Shown: positions 1-10,428 of the stretch, piece after piece
How positions within the stretch are numbered: the first letter of the stretch is position 1
Layout: each line of letters starts with the position of its first letter
DNA from: Cannabis sativa
Lineage: Eukaryota > Streptophyta > Magnoliopsida > Rosales > Cannabaceae
Length of the DNA stretch: 64,000 bases
Assembly: GCF_029168945.1 (NCBI RefSeq)
Contig: NC_083606.1
Location: forward strand, 16,518,041 to 16,582,040
Direction: 5' to 3'
Position numbers and translations under genes: made by a program
Notes under the pieces: model-generated
Databases searched by the model: none
The model's input: the letters and a program-made list of their open reading frames with translations, nothing else
What the model was told of the DNA's origin: nothing

Positions 1-1124
1 TCCAGTAATCGCTTACTAACATAATACACCGGGTATTGCCGTCCTTGGTCCTCGCGTACTAGTACCGAACTAATCGCATATTCCGACACTGCTAAATAGA
101 TGGACAGGACTTCACCGGTCATTGGCTTTGACAAGATCGGAGGTTGCCCCAAGTGTGTTTTTAAGGTTTGAAAAGCCTGCTCGCATTTTTCGGTCCAATG
201 GAACCTTTTGTTGCCTTTTAAAATCTGAAAAAACTCCTTGCACTTATCAGAAGATCTTGATATAAAGCAGTTTAAGGCTGCGACTTTACCTGTGAGACTT
301 TGAACTTCTTTTGGCTTGGTTGGTGATGGCATTTCCACCAATGCCCTGATCTTCGCAGGATTGGCCTCTATTCCTCGCTGATTAACCATGAACCCAAGGA
401 ATTTTCCGGAGCCAACTCCAAAGACACATTTTAGAGGGTTTAGCCGCATCTTATACCGTCGCAATATATCGAACATGGCCTGTAAGTGGGCAATATGATC
501 CTTCGCATGTTGAGATTTTACGAGCATATCGTCAACATATACCTCCATGGTTTTTCCAATGAGATCTGCGAACATCATGTTCACTAGCCTCTGATAAGTC
601 GCACCTACGTTTATTAAACCAAAAGGCATCACTTTGTAACAGTATAGTCCTCGATCAGTAATGAACGAGGTGTGTTCCTTGTCTAATTCATACATCGGGA
701 TTTGATTATATCCCGAGTATGCGTCCATGAAACTCAAGAGTTCGTGACCTGCAGTGGCATCAACAAGCTGGTCAATGCTAGGAAGGGGAAAGCTGTCTTT
801 GGGACAGGCTTTGTTTAGGTCTGTAAAGTCAACACATGTGTACAATGAGCCATTAGGCTTAGGCACGAGTACGGGGTTCGCTAACCAGTTGGGGTAAAAC
901 GACTCCCGTATAAAGCCGCAGTTAAGGAGGCGGTTGACTTCTTCTTTTAGTGCTTGGTACCTCGCAGGGTCCATTTTGTGGCATTTTTGTCGGACACCTC
1001 GAACCTCGGGGTCAATGTTCAAGCGATGACACATGACTTGCGGAGATATCCCGACCATATCTGAGTGTTTCCAAGCAAAAACATCAAGATTTTGCTTTAA
1101 AAAGGTCGTTAATTGTTCTCGCAG
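1..1124 (-). pseudogene. pol: Reverse transcriptase and start of RNase H of the gypsy element (partial)
   Basis: I translated this stretch on the minus strand and it is open throughout, continuing off the window. It copies element RNA into DNA in virus-like particles. Visible in order: a connector after the protease (DVFAWKHSDMVGI), RT fingers/palm (NPVLVPKPNG, then CVDFTDLNKACPKDSFPLP), the first catalytic region SFMDAYSGYNQI, the YVDDML active site near 530-545, the thumb (KCVFGVGSGKFLGFMV) and a polymerase/RNase H connection (HWTEKCEQAF, ending YYVSKRLL). All expected RT motifs are present and none is mutated. It is in frame with the protease region but separated from it by a single TAG at 1125-1127, so it would not be made unless that stop were read through. 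I class it as part of a broken gag-pol rather than a separate gene. Confidence 0.93.
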
Positions 1125-2381
1125 CTAAAAATTTAATTTAGAACCAATTTTCAAAACTTTATTATTATCTACAGGATCTATAGGTACCTCAATAGTGTCT
1201 TCCGCGGCTTGGGTTGCGGCGGTGTGATCGAGGATTCTCGGATCCAAGTCTGGTTCATCTATGTGCGGCACCTCCTCGATTCTGAGGATCTCCTGGCGAG
1301 GAGGTGGTGCCTCCAACAGGTAGATAACATTTACTGTCTTTTTCTCTGTGAGTTTAACTGCTGTGTTGTAGCATTCCCGCGAATCTGCTTGGACTCCCCG
1401 CACAGAACCTACTCCTACGGGAGTAGGGAACTTCATTGTCAGATGATAGATCGAAGTTATGATCTTCATCTGCTTTAGGATCGATCGACCAATCACGGCG
1501 TTATATGCAGAGTACTGGTCGATTACTGCGAAGTCAGCCATTGACTTGGCTATCACCGGGGCGGTTCCCAAAGTGATTGGGAGTTTGATCATTCCTTTTA
1601 TTGTTATGACGTCGCCTGTAAAACCGTAGATGCTCGACGTCACATGTCGCAGGTCCTTCTCCTGCAACCCCATTTGCTTGAACGCTTGGAAGTTCAACAG
1701 ATTCACTGCACTCCCATTGTCAACGAGTACGCGATGGAAATTATCCCAACCAATATTGGCGATTATGACTAGTGCATTGGAATGCGGGTGATGGACCCAC
1801 CTCGCGTCACTCTCCATAAAGGTAATGTCGTCGCATTCCTTCTTAAATAGTTTCTCGGGCCGTTCACTATGATTGTTGACATTGGTGAACGACTTTTCTT
1901 TAGCTTCTTTGGCATACCGCTCTTGGGACTTGTGAGAGCCTCCTGCGATATGGGGTCCTCCAATGATGGTTAGGATATTGCGAGATGCTCTGGAACCACT
2001 CGCATTTTGGTTTTCTCCTTTGTCATCCCCTTGGGGATGACTTTCCTCGCCCTTCTTATACTTGTCGAACTTTCCTCTCCAAATTAGCTCCTCGATTTCA
2101 TCCTGCAAGACCCAACATTCTAAAATAGTATGACCAATGTCCTTGTGGTACTTACAGAATTTTTTGGGGTCTCTTCTGTCGTGATTTCCCCTGATGGGGG
2201 GCAGCTTCTTGAAGACTCCGTTTCTTTCTTCGATTGCGTAGATATGGTCTCGGGGGACTGCGAGTTCGGTATAGTTGACGAAACGAGGTCCACCTTTCCT
2301 TTTCGGCAAGGATTCCTTCTTTGGAGGAGACTTGGCCAACTTCGGACTTCGCTGTCTCCGCGGGCTACGTCTCCTTGGGCT
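1125..2381 (-). pseudogene. Gag C-terminus (zinc knuckle) and retropepsin-like protease of the gypsy element
   Basis: The open frame from 2339 down to the TAG at 1125-1127 codes for 404 residues. Near residues 62-75 is CKYHKDIGHTILEC, with the spacing of a gag zinc knuckle (C-x2-C-x4-H-x4-C) but His in place of the second Cys, a form common in Tat-like gag. Around residues 205-217 is VLVDNGSAVNLL, the aspartic-protease active site (D-x-G-[ST/A]); downstream ITLGTAP and NAVIGRSIL match the flap and the conserved ILGR-type strand. The start at 2339 is only the first Met after an in-frame TGA at 2382-2384; the frame is the same as gag upstream and RT downstream, so this is the middle of one broken gag-pol reading frame. 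The protein would process the polyprotein. Confidence 0.9.
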
Positions 2382-3880
2382 TCAGCCGCTAGAGTTCTTT
2401 CCTCGGGGACTGCGAGATCGTGAACGCGGTATTGGTGATTGGCGTTTGTCTTTTCCCTTCTTTAACTCTGCCAGAGAATTCTCGATTCTCTTGTGGGGTT
2501 CGGCCATGGCGAAGAATTCGACTAAGGATTCGGGCCTTCGATCTTGTAACTCCTTCCAAAAGTCGATCCTCGGCAAGATACCTGTTATCAGCATGCAAAC
2601 AAGCGAAGACTCGGGATCCTTCTCGACTTTTGTTACTTCTGCATTAAACCGTTTAAAATAGTCTTGTAAAGACTCACCAGGTTCTTGTTTGATGTTGGCC
2701 AAAGTCGTATAAGGTGGCCTATAGGTCATTGTGGCCTGGAAATGTGTGAGGAATAAGTCGACGAAGGTTTCCCATGTCGATATCGACGCCTCAGGCTGGG
2801 TAAACCAATCGTGGGCGTTCTCCTCGAGTGTTGCCGCAAGAATGCGGCATTTTGCGAGCTGTGGTACCTAATCCACTTCCATTATAGTATTGAATTTTTC
2901 AAGATAATCTATTGGGTTAGAAGTACCTTTATACTTCAGGGATTTGGATAGACGAAATCCCTTTGGAAGTTGAGCTTGTCGCACTTCTGTAGTGAAGGGC
3001 GAGGTACCATGCAACTTGTATATGGGCTTTCGTTGCTGCTCGAGCATTTTCAAAGCCTGCAGAAGCATGCTCTCATCGATCCCTCCAGTCGCAGGAGTCG
3101 GGGCTGCTACGACCACGGGAGTCGCAACTACTGCGGCGAGATTTGCTGGGACATTGATCCCAGTGGTCGCGATCGGCGCGGTAGGCGGGTTATTGTAAGT
3201 GTTGACACCCTGATCGTCCGCATGGGGATCACGGAGTGTCTCCGTATTATGAGGGGCGCGAGAACGCGCTCTAAAAACTGCGTTGAGGTGATTACGTAGA
3301 TCACCCTGATGTACCTGGTAATGTCCTCCCCGTTGCGTCTGTACAGAGCCGGACCTTGTATATCTACTTGGTGTACGACCGTGCGATGACGAAGCGGCTG
3401 ATTCTGCGTAGTTGTCTCTTGATGGTCGACTGCGAGGATTGCGTCCTTCAGGGTCTTCATCAACCTGTGTGCTTTGGTTTGGATACCTTGCGGATTGATC
3501 CCTCGACGTTGGATGGTTCAGGTCCAGACCTTCAGGGTTTGTTCTCCGTTCCCTGGGTACACGATTAGTATGACGTCTAAAAGTTGTTACCTGAGGGTTA
3601 TCCGTGCGAGTAGCAGGAACTCGAGGGGGGCGTCGGGCTCGGTTTTGTCCATCTACTTCGGCCTGTAGCGCGCGCAGTTGAACCTGAATCGCAGTATATT
3701 GATCAGTGGTGAGTTGGATGATTCCCTCGGATACCACTGCCGGAGTGACAGGGGAAAATGCATGGTTGCTGGTGGTGTGGATGTGTCCCCGACTTGAGGG
3801 TCAGTCGTTTCTAGGAACAAGTTGAGAGGTCTAATATTGCCTCTCCCTACTCCGCCGTTAATGACGTCCACAGGTGGCAT
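2382..3880 (-). pseudogene. gag: Gag capsid region of the gypsy element, broken
   Basis: Codes for the structural particle protein. The main frame runs from 3737 leftward in the same phase as protease and RT. A TAG at 2868-2870 interrupts it just before the capsid core, which continues in frame as ENAHDWF, SISTWETFVDLF and ESLQDYFKRFNAEV, the usual LTR-element Gag fold. An Arg/Ser-rich basic stretch follows (RSRSRSPRGK) and a TGA at 2382-2384. Upstream, an ATG at 3880 opens a different frame (MPPVDVINGG...), whose sequence appears to pass into the main frame through a one-base indel near 3770, so 3880 is the likely original start. The segment between about 3100 and 3650 is low-complexity, rich in Arg, Pro, Ala and Thr. 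Three lesions in one gene argue for a dead copy. Confidence 0.85.
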
Positions 3881-4003
3881 TCAAGTTCCAGATAACGGTA
3901 CGTTCATCGACCCAATGTTGATGGACCCGTTGTTAGCTCCTCCGTTTGTGTGATTTCCAGCGATGATGGTATTATTCTTTGAAATGAATAAAATCTTAGT
4001 CGA

Positions 4004-4021
4004 TTCCCACAGACGGCGCCA
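4004..4021 (-). other. Primer-binding site of the gypsy element
   Basis: Three bases inside the LTR end, the minus strand reads TGGCGCCGTCTGTGGGAA. The first nine bases fit the 3' end of plant tRNA-Asp, the primer I associate with Tat/Athila-type elements; the remaining bases diverge from that tRNA, so the primer assignment is tentative. Its position directly inside the LTR fixes the direction of the element. Confidence 0.72.
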
Positions 4022-4023
4022 AA

Positions 4024-4887
4024 TGTTGTCGAGTGAATTTCGCAACACCAAATTATATAATATTATTAGTAACAAGAAGAAATTTACGTGGAAAGACAAA
4101 TGCGAGTATTCAACCTAGAGTGGCGAGTACTCGACTGGGAATGAGAAATAATCAACGAAAGCTGGAAAATAATAATAAGATAGAGAATTATAGTGGTTCA
4201 GTCAGATTATGATCTACTTAGTCCACTGTAGCAAGAGATTCGTAAGTGCCATTTCATGGTGGATCACCCCTTTATATACAAAGCAGGTGTCCAATCGGTT
4301 ACACAAGGATCACATTCATTGTTAATCCATTATTTACATATTGAATTGCAATAATTAAACCCAAGCAACGTTAACATTAATAAATGAATGACAATTACTA
4401 AGTCCATCAACGTATGCGTCTTCCGCATCTGCGAGTTGACTGTTCATGTTCCGTTGTTGAGCTCGCAGGGTTATCATTACGTTTGGAATGTCTACGTCCT
4501 TAGGTAATCGCCTCTTGTAGACATCGCATGTCGAGCTGATAGAACCTAGACATGCGAGTCTATATCGGTTTATCAAGGCTATTGGGTCGTTGGGACCAAA
4601 TCGCATCATAGAGAGTTGATCTCTATACTTTCGTAGAAGTATAGAGAGGATACTCGCATATGTCCTGACACATGCGAGTTGGATCCATCCTGCGTAATGC
4701 GAGTTACAGTTATGCGATCCGACTTTGGTCGTACTCGCAGTATCTTGCTGGTTTCATCCTGGGTGAGGTCTAAACTTCGAGGATTCTCTCATGGACATTT
4801 CAGCTTTCATTAGAAATCTGAATATACGTGTCCTCTAAATAGGAGTCTGGTCTCGAGTTTCTAGGTGAGAGAAATCTCACTATAACA
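4024..4887 (-). repeat. 5' LTR of the gypsy element
   Basis: The plus strand starts TGTTGTCG at 4024 and ends TATAACA at 4887, giving the short inverted TGTT/AACA ends expected of an LTR, with the primer-binding site just outside 4024. A TATA box (TATATAAAG on the minus strand) lies near 4268-4277, placing transcription start around 4240. The partner LTR is outside the window, so the 4887 end rests on the terminal motif alone. The five bases after it (gaaga, 4888-4892) would be one copy of the target duplication. The LTR contains many short GCGAG/CTCGC words. Confidence 0.75.
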
Positions 4888-5049
4888 GAAGAGGTAATGT
4901 AATGTTGATTTCTTTAGTTTAAGTTTTTATCCAGTTAACTAACTGTTTATAACGAAATGGAGGTGTCAATCTATTTTTTTGATGGATTTGTTTCTATGGA
5001 TTTGGTTGTCTTGTGTATTACTGAATTGGTTTCCTAATGTACAATGCAG

Positions 5050-5271
5050 TTTGCTCCTATCGAAGCCAGAGTGGAATGTGTTGGGAAAATTGTCACCCAC
5101 GAGAGTAACAAGGCTAAACATGCTGTGATGGAGGGAGTTAAGAAGCAATTTGGATTGAGCAAAACTAAAGTTCTTCCATCAACATCTACAACTTCACCAT
5201 TACGTGGTCCATCAAGGTCTCCTCGAGACCCCCGATTCAGCACAGGGAAGGCCAGGTCCGACAACATGTAG
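5050..5271 (+). CDS. Possible terminal exon of an unknown gene
   Basis: A 228-base open frame (ATG at 5044) ends in TAG at 5269-5271. The ATG is probably not a true start: it overlaps ATGCAG, and the sequence before it (ttggtttcctaatgtacaatgcag) looks like a branch region and 3' splice site, so the exon would begin at 5050 in phase 0. The residues start FAPIEARVECVGKIV, continue with a charged segment (HAVMEGVKKQFG) and finish in a Ser/Pro/Arg-rich tail (SPLRGPSRSPRDPRF). I do not recognise the family. If real, the earlier exons would lie to the left, and the gypsy element ending at 4887 would sit in the preceding intron. The region after 5271 is AT-rich without coding signal. It could also be a captured fragment. 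Confidence 0.35.
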   Translation, partial: FAPIEARVECVGKIVTHESNKAKHAVMEGVKKQFGLSKTKVLPSTSTTSPLRGPSRSPRDPRFSTGKARSDNM

Positions 5272-5576
5272 ACTGGCAAGAGCAAGTCCCAAAAAACCTG
5301 TTATTCTAAAAGGCTGGCCATAAGTAACAAGTAGTATATTCAGTACAATGTTTACGTTATTTATATATTTAGTATATTTAGTACAATTGTTACAAAAGTT
5401 AGGTTTTAGGTCATAAATTATATTTAGTGAGTCATGTTATATATTTGCATCATACTACTGTTAGGTGATTTGGAATTGCACTAATGTTGGTGATTTTATA
5501 ATTTACTATAGGGTAAGACTTGTGGTAGTTTTTGAAATTTGGTGGAACAGATTATTATTAATGTGTGGTGGTTATT

Positions 5577-5979
5577 ATTGTGAATATTATTACTGTTGTT
5601 ATATTTTGCCATTACTATTAGGTTTTCGAAATTTTTTTACCATAACAATATGTGAAGTACATTATTCTGAAAATGAAATTAACTAATTTTACATTCTTTT
5701 TCACACTATCTGTTTTAGTCCAATGATGTCCATAGCCAAAATAATAAAAATACCTATACTTATGTACTTTCCCATTATAATTGTGAATATTATTACTGTT
5801 GTTATATTTTGCCAGTACTATTAGGTTTTGGATATTTTTTTACCATAACAATAAGTTAAGTACATTATTTTGAAAATGAAATTGACCAATTTTACCTTCT
5901 CTTTCACACTATCCGTTTTAGTCCAATTATGTCCATAGCCAAAATAATAAAAATACCTACACTTATGTACTTTCCCATT
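5577..5979. repeat. Tandem duplication, about 200 bp, two copies
   Basis: The segments 5577-5776 and 5780-5979 repeat with a 203-base offset and a few differences. Both begin attgtgaatattattactg and end with acttatgtactttcccatt (the first with a minor variant). AT-rich, non-coding; no terminal motifs of a transposon are seen. Confidence 0.9.
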
Positions 5980-6033
5980 GTAGAGATGAAGGCATTAATT
6001 CTGGCCTTGGACATAAATTTGGATCAAAAAGAA

Positions 6034-6448
6034 TAAGTACAGTACAATAATGAGAAATAATAACTCTGGCCTTCACACAATTTCCTTTGTAACAATTTTA
6101 CCACTTGTAAATAATGTAATTAAAAGCTATCAAAAAAAAAAAAAGAAAGGTTACTGTTTTTCAAAAATGCAGTGTATTGAACATCAAGGTTTACAACAAT
6201 TATATGGATACCTCCAACATATTAAAAATTATAAACAATGGTACCAATCTATTAAACATTAAACTCATAGTTCAAGTACAGTACAATAATGAGAAATAAT
6301 AACTCTGGCGTTCACACAATTTCACCATTTCTAAATAATGCAATTAAAAGCTATCAAAATAAAGAAAGGTTACTGTTTTTCAAAAATGCAGTGTATTGAA
6401 CATCAACGTTTGAAAATGGTACCAATCTATTAAACATTAAACTCATAG
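6034..6448. repeat. Second tandem duplication, 237 and 175 bp
   Basis: Copy one is 6034-6270 and copy two 6274-6448; both start aagtacagtacaataatgag and end around aaacattaaactcatag. Copy two lacks internal pieces, including part of an A-run and about 40 bases before ggtaccaatc. The 70-residue reading frame across copy one is not conserved in copy two and is not a gene. The stretch 6449-6763 is AT-rich with no feature I can support. Confidence 0.88.
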
Positions 6449-6763
6449 GTAAGTAAATCATGTAATTTAAAACTTTGAAAAAAAAGTTGAAGTATTTTTA
6501 AAATGCAATATAGTGAAACACAACAATATTGACTAAGTTACTATGACACTTTTTGGATTATATTGTGAAAATTACTGATATTTATCTTTAAATCCTAGTA
6601 TTTCACACTAGATTAATTAGTGTACTATGCACATATTGACATTCACAATCAATGACCAAATAGTAATTAAGAAATTTTTAATAGAACCAACTTAAATGCC
6701 TACCTTTCCTTTGACAACATACTTAAAAAACATAAAATAAACATCATACCACATACAATATCT

Positions 6764-7210
6764 CTAACGAAATGAAAGTTGGCAAATGATGAAAAGGCAA
6801 ATAAATATAATGAAATATAATTTTTTAATAATATTTTCATGGTGCATCTTCTCTTTCTCCAAAGTCCTTATTTTGTTTCGCAATCCAAGAGTAGTGTCTA
6901 CAGATTTTTAAGGATGAGCTTGATCGATCCAACAAAAGTAATCACATCCTCGACTTTTGTTGTTCTCCTGCTTTTAAAATAAGTACATTACCATATTTAC
7001 AAAGCCTAGTTTAAAATATTATTAAGGCGTTCGAAGTCTTACATAGTGCGGATATCCAAAGAAGCGACGACCAGGATTTGTTCTACTACTAGAAGTCCAA
7101 ACATAAGCTAGATCACCACAGTAGCAATGGGGGTGTCCCCCAAGTGAATTTTTGCATGAAGGGAAATCCCTCTCGAACCCGTAGGGGTCCTCTCCAGAAC
7201 CAGCCACCAT
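6764..7210 (-). pseudogene. GRF-type zinc-finger protein with coiled coil and C-terminal membrane segment, decayed
   Basis: Two exons: 7210-7043 (ATG, 56 codons) and 6967-6764. The donor reads TAT|GTAAGA and the acceptor AAAGCAG|GAG, joining in phase 0. Exon 1 carries HCYCGDLAYVW and NPGRRFFGY, the zf-GRF core CxCG...NPGRxFxxC, except that the third ligand Cys is Tyr. Exon 2 continues NNKSRGCDYFCWID, the family's CxxFxWxD block. A TAA at 6908-6910 then cuts the protein; past it the same frame gives a charged helix (LRNKIRTLEKEK) and a hydrophobic segment (LYFIIFICLFIICQL) before TAG at 6764-6766. Small GRF proteins with a coiled coil and tail anchor are common in plants, often near transposons; their function is not established. 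The lost ligand and the stop both argue for a pseudogene. Confidence 0.78.
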
Positions 7211-7414
7211 GTTTTTTTTAACAAACCAAATTAGGGTGTTAGTGAGGCTTGAAAAGGAGTGTTTCCCTCGACCTTATGGTGGAAATAGGCTTGTGAAAAT
7301 AAATTTAGGGGGGAAACCGAATTTCTTTGAAAACCTTAGAAAGTATATTAAAATTGGGGAGCATATTTCGTGCTGCCCTTAAATTTTTTGCTTCAAAGTC
7401 TTTGGTCCACTATA

Positions 7415-7422
7415 CTTATATA
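7415..7422 (-). promoter_or_regulatory. TATA box of the GRF zinc-finger gene
   Basis: The minus strand reads TATATAAG about 205 bases upstream of the ATG at 7210, which fits a transcript with a long 5' leader. No other promoter element is clear. From here to 7732 the DNA is AT-rich and holds nothing else I can identify. Confidence 0.5.
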
Positions 7423-7732
7423 CAAAAAAGTAGTGTCAATCAAAAGCAGTCCAATCAAATTAAAATAATATTTTATGTCAACTCTATGAACAGTTAAAAG
7501 TACAACACATAAATATTTCTCCCCACATGAATAAACCACACATACAGCCGGTTTAGTTTGGTTTAATGAAATTGTATGAACTTTCTTATATTTTATGTTA
7601 TGTCCAAATACACATGTCGGCCAAAATTAATAAACAGACTACGCAATACTTTTTCTCTATTATTTAGTTTGCAATTTGTATGTTTATTTCTTTTAATCAT
7701 ATGACAACATGTATGTTAATTATTATAAATCT

Positions 7733-9923
7733 TGACGATACCGGAGTCCCTACTCTCCAAACGAACTCACTGAACCCAGTTCGACCTAGTGTTGGGCCCG
7801 GTGACACACACTATGTAGTGAAGTTAGCTGTGGGGTACCGGAGTCACTACTCTCCTAACAAACTCAGCAAATCCAGTTCGACCTAGGGTTGTACGGAGTG
7901 ACACTAAACCCTTCGACCTAGTGTTGTACGGAGTGTCACATAGTATGTAGTGAAGTTAGCTGTGGGCTACCATAGTCACTACTCTCCCAACGAACTAACC
8001 AATTCCAGTTTGACCTAGGGTTATATATATTGACAGTCAACCATTCGACCTAGTGTTGTATGGAGTGTCACACAGTATGTAGTGAAGTTAGCTGTGGGGT
8101 ACCGGAGTCACTACTCTCCCAACGAACTCACCGAATCCAGTTTGACCTAGGATTGTACAAAGTGACACTAAACCATTCGACCTAGTGTTGTACGGAGTGT
8201 CACACAGTATGTAGTGAAGTTAGCTGTGGGTTACCGTAGTCACTACTCTGCCAACGAACTCACCGAATCCAGTTCAACCTAGGGTTGTACAGATTGAAAA
8301 TCAACCATTCGACCTAGTGTTGTACGGAGTGTCACACAGTATGTAGTGAAGTTAGCTGTGGGGTACCGGAGTCACTACTCTCCTAACGAACTCACCGAAT
8401 CCTGTTCGACCTAGGGTTGTACGGAGTGAAACTAGACCCTTCGACCTAGTGTTGTACGGAGTGTCACACAGTATGTAGTGAAGTTAGTTGTGGGGTACCG
8501 GAGTCACTACTCTCCCAACGAACTCACCGAATCCAGTTCGACCTAGGGTTGTACGGAGTGACACTCAACCCTTCGACCTAGTGTTGTACGGAGTGTCACA
8601 CAGTATGTAGTGAAGTTAGCTGTGGGGTACCGGAGTCACTACTCTCCCAACGAACTCACCGAATCAAGTTCGACCTAGGGTTGTAAAGAGAGACACTCAA
8701 CCATTCGACCTAGTGTTGTACGGAGTGTCACACAGTATGTAGTGAAACTAGCTGTGGGGTACCGGAGTCACTACTCTCCCAACGAACTCACCGAATCCAG
8801 TTCGACCTAGGGTTGTACGGAGTGACACTCAACCCTTCAACCTAGTGTTGTACGGAGTGTCACACAGTATGTAGTGAAGTTAGCCGTGGGGTACCAGAGT
8901 CACTACTCTCCCAACGAACTCACCGAATCCAATTCGACCAAGGGTTGTACGGAGTGACACTCAACCCTTCGACCTTGTGTTGTACGGCGTGTCACATAGT
9001 ATGTAGTGAAGTTAGCTGTGGGGTACCGGAGTCACTACTCTCCCAACAAACTCACCGAATCCAGTTCGACCTACGGTTGTACGGCGTGACACTCAACCCT
9101 TCGACCTAGTGTTGTACGGAGTGTCACACAGTATGTAGTGAAGTTAGCTGTGGGGTACCGGAGTAACTACTCTCCCAACGAACTCACCGAATCTAGTTCG
9201 ACCTAGGGTTGTACGGAGTGACACTCAACCCTTCGACCTAGTGTTGTACGGAGTTTCACACAGTATGTAGTGAAGTTTGTTGTGGGGTATCGGAGTCACT
9301 ACTCTCTCAACGAACTCACCGAATCCAGTTCGACCTAGGGTTGTACGGAGTGACACTCAACCCTTCGACCTAGTTTTGTATGGAGTGTCACACAGTATGT
9401 AGTGAAGTTAGTTGTGGGGTACCGGAGTCACTACTCTCCCAACGAACTCACCGAATCCAGTTCGACCTAGGGTTGTACGGAGTGACACTCAACCCTTCGA
9501 CCTAGTTTTGTATGGAGTGTCACACAGTATGTAGTGAAGTTAGTTGTGGGGTACCGGAGTCACTACTCTCCCAACGAACTCACCGAATCCAGTTCGACCT
9601 AGGGTTGTACGGAGTGACACTCAACCCTTCGACCTAGTGTTGTACGGAGTGTCACACAGTATGTAGTGCAGTTAGTTGTGGGGTACCGGAGTCACTACTC
9701 TCCCAACGAACTCACTGAATCCAGTTCGACCTAGGGTTGTACGGAGTGACACTCAACCCTTCGACCTAGTGTTGTAGGGAGTGTCACACAGTATGTAGTG
9801 AAGTTAGATGTGGGGTACCGGAGTCACTACTCTCCTAACGAACTCACCGAATCTTGTTCGACCTAGGGTTGTACGGACTGACACTCAACTATTCGACCTA
9901 GTGTTGTACGGAGTGTCACACAG
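7733..9923. repeat. Satellite segment left of the Cassandra insertion
   Basis: About 16.6 monomers. The first five or six carry many private substitutions and small indels, for example gttggg for gttgta near 7791 and a tgacagtc variant near 8030; homogeneity increases to the right. This is the usual pattern at the edge of a satellite array. Confidence 0.95.
9421..9552 (+). repeat. Representative satellite monomer with internal duplication
   Basis: One 132-base unit starting accggagtcac. It contains two related segments in direct order: from 9461 and from 9496, offset by 35 bases. In the commonest monomer form these read ttcgacctagggttgtacgg and ttcgacctagtgttgtacgg, followed by agtgacac and agtgtcac, so 26 of 28 bases agree. 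The monomer therefore looks like an approximately 97-base ancestor that gained a 35-base internal duplication. Confidence 0.93.
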
Positions 9924-10356
9924 TGTAACGTCCCCGCTTCAAGCCTCCGTTGGGCCCTTACACCCACGGAATGAATGGCTCTTATACACGAGTACGTCAC
10001 TCTGGCTGCTTCCTGGATTGATGACTGACCCTACAGACCAACACGAGTGTTTCCAGCATGCTTTGTCCTCACTCGCATGCTTCCTGGGAAAACTTCCCAG
10101 GAGGTCACCCATCCTTAAATTGCTCCAGGCCAAGCACGCTTAACTGTGGAGTTCTTTCGAGATGGGCTACCGAAAAACAAGATGCACCTTGTTGACATAG
10201 GTAGTACCAATCAATCCATTTAAGCTCTCTTCAACTGTGTAGTCCCATACCTACACAGTCTCAGAATCATCCCACTTGACCTTCCCCAGGCGGTGTGGGA
10301 TTGCACAGCTTACCCGGTGTTTCTCCTTACGGATCATGGGACTACTGACTGTCACA
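9924..10356 (-). repeat. Cassandra 3' LTR
   Basis: 433 bases, TG...CA ends. On the minus strand this is the downstream LTR, next to the polypurine tract. It matches the other LTR base for base by eye apart from one site (atcatggg here, atcacggg there). Confidence 0.92.
10093..10185 (-). ncRNA. 5S rRNA-like pol III promoter region in the Cassandra 3' LTR
   Basis: On the minus strand this reads AGAACTCC, then AGTTAAGCGTGCTTGG (the 5S box A region), a diverged spacer, then GGATGGGTGACCTCCTGGGA (intermediate element and box C). These are close to plant 5S rRNA, while the central loop (CCTGGAGCAATTTAA) and the 5S ends have diverged. It is a promoter-bearing 5S derivative inside an LTR, not a functional 5S gene. 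Confidence 0.85.
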
Positions 10357-10413
10357 ATCACCCCCCCTTACGGGGTCCGACGTCCTCGTCGACCACACTT
10401 CCGGCTGGGTCAA

Positions 10414-10426
10414 GGCTCTGATACCA
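10414..10426 (-). other. Initiator tRNA-Met primer-binding site of Cassandra
   Basis: The minus strand reads TGGTATCAGAGCC immediately inside the 5' LTR (two bases away). This complements the 3' end of plant initiator tRNA-Met and gives the element's direction. Confidence 0.9.
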
Positions 10427-10428
10427 TT

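Larger units (their letters stand above)
1..4887 (-). mobile_element. Ty3/gypsy LTR retrotransposon, Tat-like, left part cut by window edge
   Basis: Read on the minus strand the order is LTR (4887 to 4024), primer-binding site, gag, protease, reverse transcriptase and the start of RNase H, running off the window at base 1. The order PR-RT-RNaseH and the motif YVDDML identify Ty3/gypsy. The RT signature KACPKDSFPLP and the gag knuckle of the CKYH...GH...C type resemble the Tat/Retand group of non-chromovirus plant elements (family knowledge, recalled not searched). Gag and pol share one reading frame over almost the whole length, broken by in-frame stops at 2868-2870, 2382-2384 and 1125-1127 and by a probable frameshift near 3770. 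The copy is therefore non-autonomous by sequence. The integrase and the 3' LTR would lie left of the window. Confidence 0.93.

Noticed and set aside
1209..3568. Plus-strand frames opposite the gypsy gag-pol
   Set aside because: Shadows of the minus-strand element genes, which carry clear motifs.
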